NCBI GenBank assembly: GCA_009928745.1
Contig: SACC01000047.1
Location: forward strand, 1-8,168
Reading direction: 5' to 3'
DNA from: Clostridia bacterium
GTDB taxonomy: Bacteria; Bacillota; Clostridia; Christensenellales; CAG-1252
DNA length: 8,168 nucleotides
Position 1 is the first letter of the stretch, and every line of letters begins with the position of its first letter. The notes beneath the pieces were generated by a model, which searched no databases, was not told the origin of the DNA, and saw only the letters and a list, made by a program, of their open reading frames with translations. Positions 5,801 through 8,168 of this stretch are shown here, piece by piece. Made by a program: the position numbers and the translations under genes.

Positions 5801-8168
5801 CCAGCTAAGAGCAACAGGTCTTTGCTTTATTATCCATTCCTTACTTGTGCCGCTGCCTGTCAGCGTATAATTTGCACTGTTTATTCCCGTAACTTTTGCG
5901 GTATAGCTACCTGCGTGACGCTCGGTTTCGCCCGAATACGAAAGCAGCAGCTGCCCCTCGTCGATAGCGTACGCCTTGCCGTCGCCGTCGGCGCTTGCCG
6001 AATAATCAATCTGTGCATATTGACTGTAGGTGGCGTTATTATAAATTCTTTCGGGAACGACCCAATCAAGACTGAGCGGCTTAGGCGAAATTTTCCACAA
6101 TAAGCTCAAGCCCTCGTCCGGTAAGCGGTAGTTATCGGCAAAGCTTCCCGTAATTCCGCTCACTTTAGCCTCGAATCCGCCGCTTTCCACGTCTTTTTTT
6201 ACGTTGGCGACGTAGCTTAAGCCTAAAACGTCCTCCCCTCCGTCTAAGCGGCTGACCGCGCCGCCTACGGTTTTTGTAAGCGTGTACGCTTTCGCGTTGT
6301 ATATAAGCTCCGTATTTCCGTCATAAGTACCAGAGCCGGTATTTTCATTTTCGTTTGCATAATTCCAGTTTTCGCTTAAGGTAACGGTTTTACGCCCGAT
6401 AATAAAATTCGCACCCGAGCTTTCGACCACGTAATAATTATTATCCACAACTCCCGACTTAAGAACACTATTCACCGACACAAGGTAAGTGCCCGCATCT
6501 ACCGCAAAGCCGTTACTTATATTTCCGAAGGAATATTGTTCGTTTGCGTTAAGAGATAGGATGGTTTTTGTGCCGCTATTTACCGCAGTTCCGCTATAAT
6601 ATGCCTCAAAATAAACCGCACCGACGTCGCTGTCGGCAAGCCCCGCCGCCTTAAAGGTCGGTCCCTGATAGGTTCCGTTATAAACAAAATCTCCTACGCG
6701 CGGCAGCCATTCTATTGCCACCGCTTTTTTTTCAATCGACCAGTTAAATACGGCGCTGCCGTCCGCGGTATAGTTACTGTTGCCTACCCCGCTTACGGTA
6801 ATTTTATATTCGCCGACGTCGGTTTTTATCAAATCGTTATCAGAATAAGTAAGCGACAACGTCTCCTCTTCGCCTAGTAAGCTGTATCTCGGTACAATCG
6901 CCTTACTTTTACCGTCGTAAGTAAAATATGTATCGTCCGTAAAGCTCTCGCTCGGAACCCAATTAAAGCTCACTCCGCGTTTTTCGACTGCCCAATTTAT
7001 AACGGAATCCGTCATTGTGTAGTTGGGATACGTCGCCGCGCTCAGTGTAGCTTTCGAGCTGTAAACGCCTGCAGCGGTTTTCTCGTTATCTGTAATAAGT
7101 AAGGATACTTCCTCGCCTTCAACCACGCCGACAGGCTTTGGCATAAGCGTAAACCCGTAGTAGTTATAGGTAAGTAAATCTCTGTTTTCCGACGAAGCGG
7201 ATAAATTAACCGTGCTTCCCGAATTTTTGTCGGTTGCCGTCCACGAATAAACGTTCAAGGTCTTTTTGTTTACGGTAAAGGAAACCGCCGCGGCGCCGGA
7301 GTCGATAGCATAATCGCTGTTGGCAAATGCGTTAAAAGCAACAAGTAAACTCCCGGCGTTTTTCAGCTTATAAATCAGCCGATATTCCGTTGACGAAATT
7401 TCACCCCTTACGACCGTTGCCGAGGTATTGAATTGCTCCGCCTTGACGTTATTTAAGTCCGCATTTACTATTCCGTTAACCTCTACGATAAGGTCTTGCT
7501 CCGTTCCGTTATAGGTCAGCGAGCCGTTAAGTGCGGTAAAGCTTATATTTTTAGGTCGGATAGTAAAGCTCTTTTCGGAGGAAGCAAGCGAATAATTCTG
7601 CATAACGCCGTTTTGCATTGACGCTAAGCCGTTAATCGCCGCATTATAGCTCCCCGCTCTTACCGCCGCAAAGCTCAAAGCATAGCTTTGCTCCGCCGCG
7701 TTAGGCGTTCCGTAGGTGACTATAGAGGAGGAATTTCCGCTGAAATCAAACATCGTTTTATCGCATTTTGCAGCATCTTCTCCGACGAAATTACTTACCG
7801 TCGCGGTAATTGCCTGCTCTTTGCCGTCGTAAATCAGCGTAGACAGGGTATATCCTACCTGTAATTGCCTTTTGGTAATATTCCATTCCCGCTCCGCGCT
7901 TACCGAGGAAATGTCATAATAATAGTTGCTGTCGCCTACTCCTGTGATTTTTGCCGTATAGCTCCCGGCTAAAGCCGAGCTATTGACGTAAATCCCCTCG
8001 TTCGAATACAAAAATTTTACGTTTTCGCCGCTTACTCCGCCTGCGATAACCGCCTCCACATAATGCGTATTCGCGTCGTAGGTAACGGAGTCGTTAACAA
8101 AAATGTTCCCGTCAAACTGCCATCTCGACACCGTAATTTCCTTTTGCTCGATAACCCAGGCTTTTCTT
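2885..8168 (-). CDS. Giant MBG/YDG-type beta-sandwich repeat protein, probably a surface protein (5' end outside window)
   Basis: This frame enters from the right edge and ends at TAG (2885-2887), giving 1760 visible residues. A GTG at 8129-8131 could be taken as a start, but the frame stays open to the edge, and the 12 residues before it (RKAWVIEQKEIT) are the normal end-of-repeat linker of this family (W-x-I-x-x-K). The gene therefore starts outside the window. The visible protein is almost nothing but tandem repeats of about 78-120 residues. Each opens with a YDG/YNG motif, has a central AGxYxVxaxxLsnxNYxL motif, and ends with an I-x-x-K-x-V-x-x-x-W linker. These are hallmarks of the MBG/YDG Ig-like domains found in large secreted bacterial proteins, usually as stalks or adhesive arrays. 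The chain stops within the last repeat's final strand (RSFGIMQ), with no LPXTG-like motif, no hydrophobic tail and no dockerin. It is the first visible gene of the cluster. Confidence 0.9.
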   Translation of the reverse strand, partial: RKAWVIEQKEITVSRWQFDGNIFVNDSVTYDANTHYVEAVIAGGVSGENVKFLYSNEGIYVNSSALAGSYTAKITGVGDSNYYYDISSVSAEREWNITKRQLQVGYTLSTLIYDGKEQAITATVSNFVGEDAAKCDKTMFDFSGNSSSIVTYGTPNAAEQSYALSFAAVRAGSYNAAINGLASMQNGVMQNYSLASSEKSFTIRPKNISFTALNGSLTYNGTEQDLIVEVNGIVNADLNNVKAEQFNTSATVVRGEISSTEYRLIYKLKNAGSLLVAFNAFANSDYAIDSGAAAVSFTVNKKTLNVYSWTATDKNSGSTVNLSASSENRDLLTYNYYGFTLMPKPVGVVEGEEVSLLITDNEKTAAGVYSSKATLSAATYPNYTMTDSVINWAVEKRGVSFNWVPSESFTDDTYFTYDGKSKAIVPRYSLLGEEETLSLTYSDNDLIKTDVGEYKITVSGVGNSNYTADGSAVFNWSIEKKAVAIEWLPRVGDFVYNGTYQGPTFKAAGLADSDVGAVYFEAYYSGTAVNSGTKTILSLNANEQYSFGNISNGFAVDAGTYLVSVNSVLKSGVVDNNYYVVESSGANFIIGRKTVTLSENWNYANENENTGSGTYDGNTELIYNAKAYTLTKTVGGAVSRLDGGEDVLGLSYVANVKKDVESGGFEAKVSGITGSFADNYRLPDEGLSLLWKISPKPLSLDWVVPERIYNNATYSQYAQIDYSASADGDGKAYAIDEGQLLLSYSGETERHAGSYTAKVTGINSANYTLTGSGTSKEWIIKQRPVALSWSYSSTVYNGDKQYPTASYECNGETVICELYTQSGDDYLNVGAYTVTATKLSSADYTLDGTLGATEISCAYTITQREIELAWYIEELNASSIENGTSFVYDAKEKTVKARITNLVGSDEVVLTYSANTAKNVSGYTVSVTAVSNSNYKLNTVQTNSVAFDITKRAVEISWSGASGAVYDGNMHSVTATVTNVCEGDTVTVNEYSLIRNSDYGASNSSTNGAVKAGEYTVTAIGLNDEAKANYYLSMASYGSHIKELSIKQQPVTVSWSGEETLTYDKKPHYKTATVVGKNDGLSVAFTYLITNENNLSIQGNGASNAGTYVIDVNSLLDKNYYIDNDEVKSVSLTINKKTIGLEWSESSFGYDGNAHSVVAVVTDYISGDTVTVSAYEGVVTSGIGDIANNRVTQAGAYKVYAIGLSNNNYSLPEKAFCVRNVTVSRRVIVITDWSNSDNCTYNGYAQSRQATTVKVASDEAEPVYEYSKLSGEAYTNVAEIINVGEYKITISALQGANAHNYTIVGASGLSASLNIDPKPVTLNWSENSLIYNGALQTITAAVAGTVGGTEVTVTSYSGGESASYVNGAVNAGSYTVTATALSNSNYCLPSELTHRQSTLTISPAVLTVTWQGSYSNVYNGTSFMREASAGVLSAADRLSLTYQIKDENNNVISHEQIVNCGVYTILITAISGSGADNYKLEGCPNPSTGVSVTPKTVGVSWSNSDLVYDGSLKSFIATVKAEDTVNGDMVNVTGYDGTVVSGKGSLTSNHQATRTGEYRIYATSLDNQNYALPQIAAERAKLFTVSAFEITLSWSDKETVYDGTNKMLFAAYNYFAEDEVKLSYTVNGFASDEAVNSGVYVLAVSGLTGADKDNYCLSEANRTVNLTITEPITAILEWTAPYEIGHDGTDKKALFGAEITNKGKYDVAVKLSFYNVNDLSVALDVVIDGGSYVVVAELTGKDKAFFTLEADKTRSFGIMQ
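2888..8090 (-). repeat. Tandem array of about 19 MBG/YDG-type repeats (protein level)
   Basis: The D/N codon of the Y-D/N-G motif that opens each unit starts (lowest plus-strand base) at 8075, 7826, 7508, 7163, 6914, 6677, 6296, 6038, 5777, 5501, 5267, 4976, 4715, 4442, 4172, 3911, 3641, 3362 and 3107. Spacing is irregular (about 78-127 residues) in the right part and settles to about 85-97 residues from 5777 leftward. The motif is degenerate in several units: DAN in the first, NYY in the fourth, NAK in the seventh, NNA in the eighth, DAK in the tenth, DKK in the twelfth, and HDG rather than YDG in the last. The partial linker at the right edge shows that at least one further unit precedes the array. 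Confidence 0.88.
3110..5272 (-). repeat. Alternating two-type (A-B) higher-order repeat, about 177-184 residues per pair
   Basis: Units opening at 5267, 4715, 4172 and 3641 share a type-A signature: a GDxVTVxxY strand, usually a glycine-rich xVVSGxGS-like turn, and (in three of four) an NYxLP end. The units between them, opening at 4976, 4442, 3911 and 3362, are type B: an LSxTYxI-like strand instead of VTVxxY, a longer polar loop (ITNENN, IKDENNN), and (in three of four) a GxxxxNYxL end. Distances between successive type-A openings are 552, 543 and 531 bases, and the following unit opens 534 bases further on. The period is therefore a pair of repeats. This suggests growth by duplication of a two-domain block; the right part of the array does not show the pattern. 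Confidence 0.65.

Noticed and set aside
4160..6103. Plus-strand frames at 4160-4558, 4589-5104 and 5765-6103, and a second minus-strand frame at 5881-6069
   Set aside because: Shadows of the repeat gene. Their similar lengths and words follow from the repeated codons in the true frame, and the true frame has conserved motifs in every unit.
8129..8131. GTG as the start codon of the giant repeat gene, with an AAGGAAA-like sequence a few bases upstream
   Set aside because: The frame stays open to the right edge, and the preceding residues (RKAWVIEQKEIT) are the conserved inter-repeat linker, so this is the middle of the protein.

Overview
All 8168 bases are read from the minus strand and are almost entirely coding. 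They hold one gene cluster of two partial genes and one complete gene, separated by gaps of 14 and 13 bases. A small protein gene sits between two genes for very different repeat-built, probably cell-surface proteins. In transcription order (right to left) these are: (1) the C-terminal 1760 residues of a giant protein made of about 19 tandem MBG/YDG-type beta-sandwich repeats, running in from beyond the right edge; (2) a complete 248-residue protein of no family I recognise; (3) the first 703 residues of a membrane protein with a roughly 255-residue cytosolic head, three transmembrane helices and a BspA-type leucine-rich repeat ectodomain, running off the left edge.

The organism is most likely a bacterium of the Bacillota, perhaps an uncultured gut Clostridia-type lineage. 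The basis is purine-rich Shine-Dalgarno sites (GGAG, AGAGGA) before both visible starts, moderate GC, frequent AAA/GAA/TTA codons, and BspA-type and MBG repeats, which are common in surface proteins of such organisms. Bacteroidota also carry both repeat families, so this is an inference. There are no RNA genes, mobile elements, CRISPR arrays or terminators, and no stretch over 14 bases lies outside a reading frame.

The layout suggests co-expression from a promoter to the right of the window. The giant repeat protein is probably exported, but it has no C-terminal cell-wall sorting signal or membrane anchor, so any signal peptide or anchor must be N-terminal and outside the window. The third protein would display its leucine-rich repeats outside the membrane while keeping a large domain in the cytosol. 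An attractive but unproven reading is a surface adhesion or sensing module, in which a stalk or adhesin is made together with a transmembrane LRR protein and a small soluble partner. The least ordinary points are the joined cytosolic head and LRR ectodomain, the orphan 248-residue protein, and an alternating two-type (about 180-residue) higher-order repeat in the C-terminal half of the giant protein.
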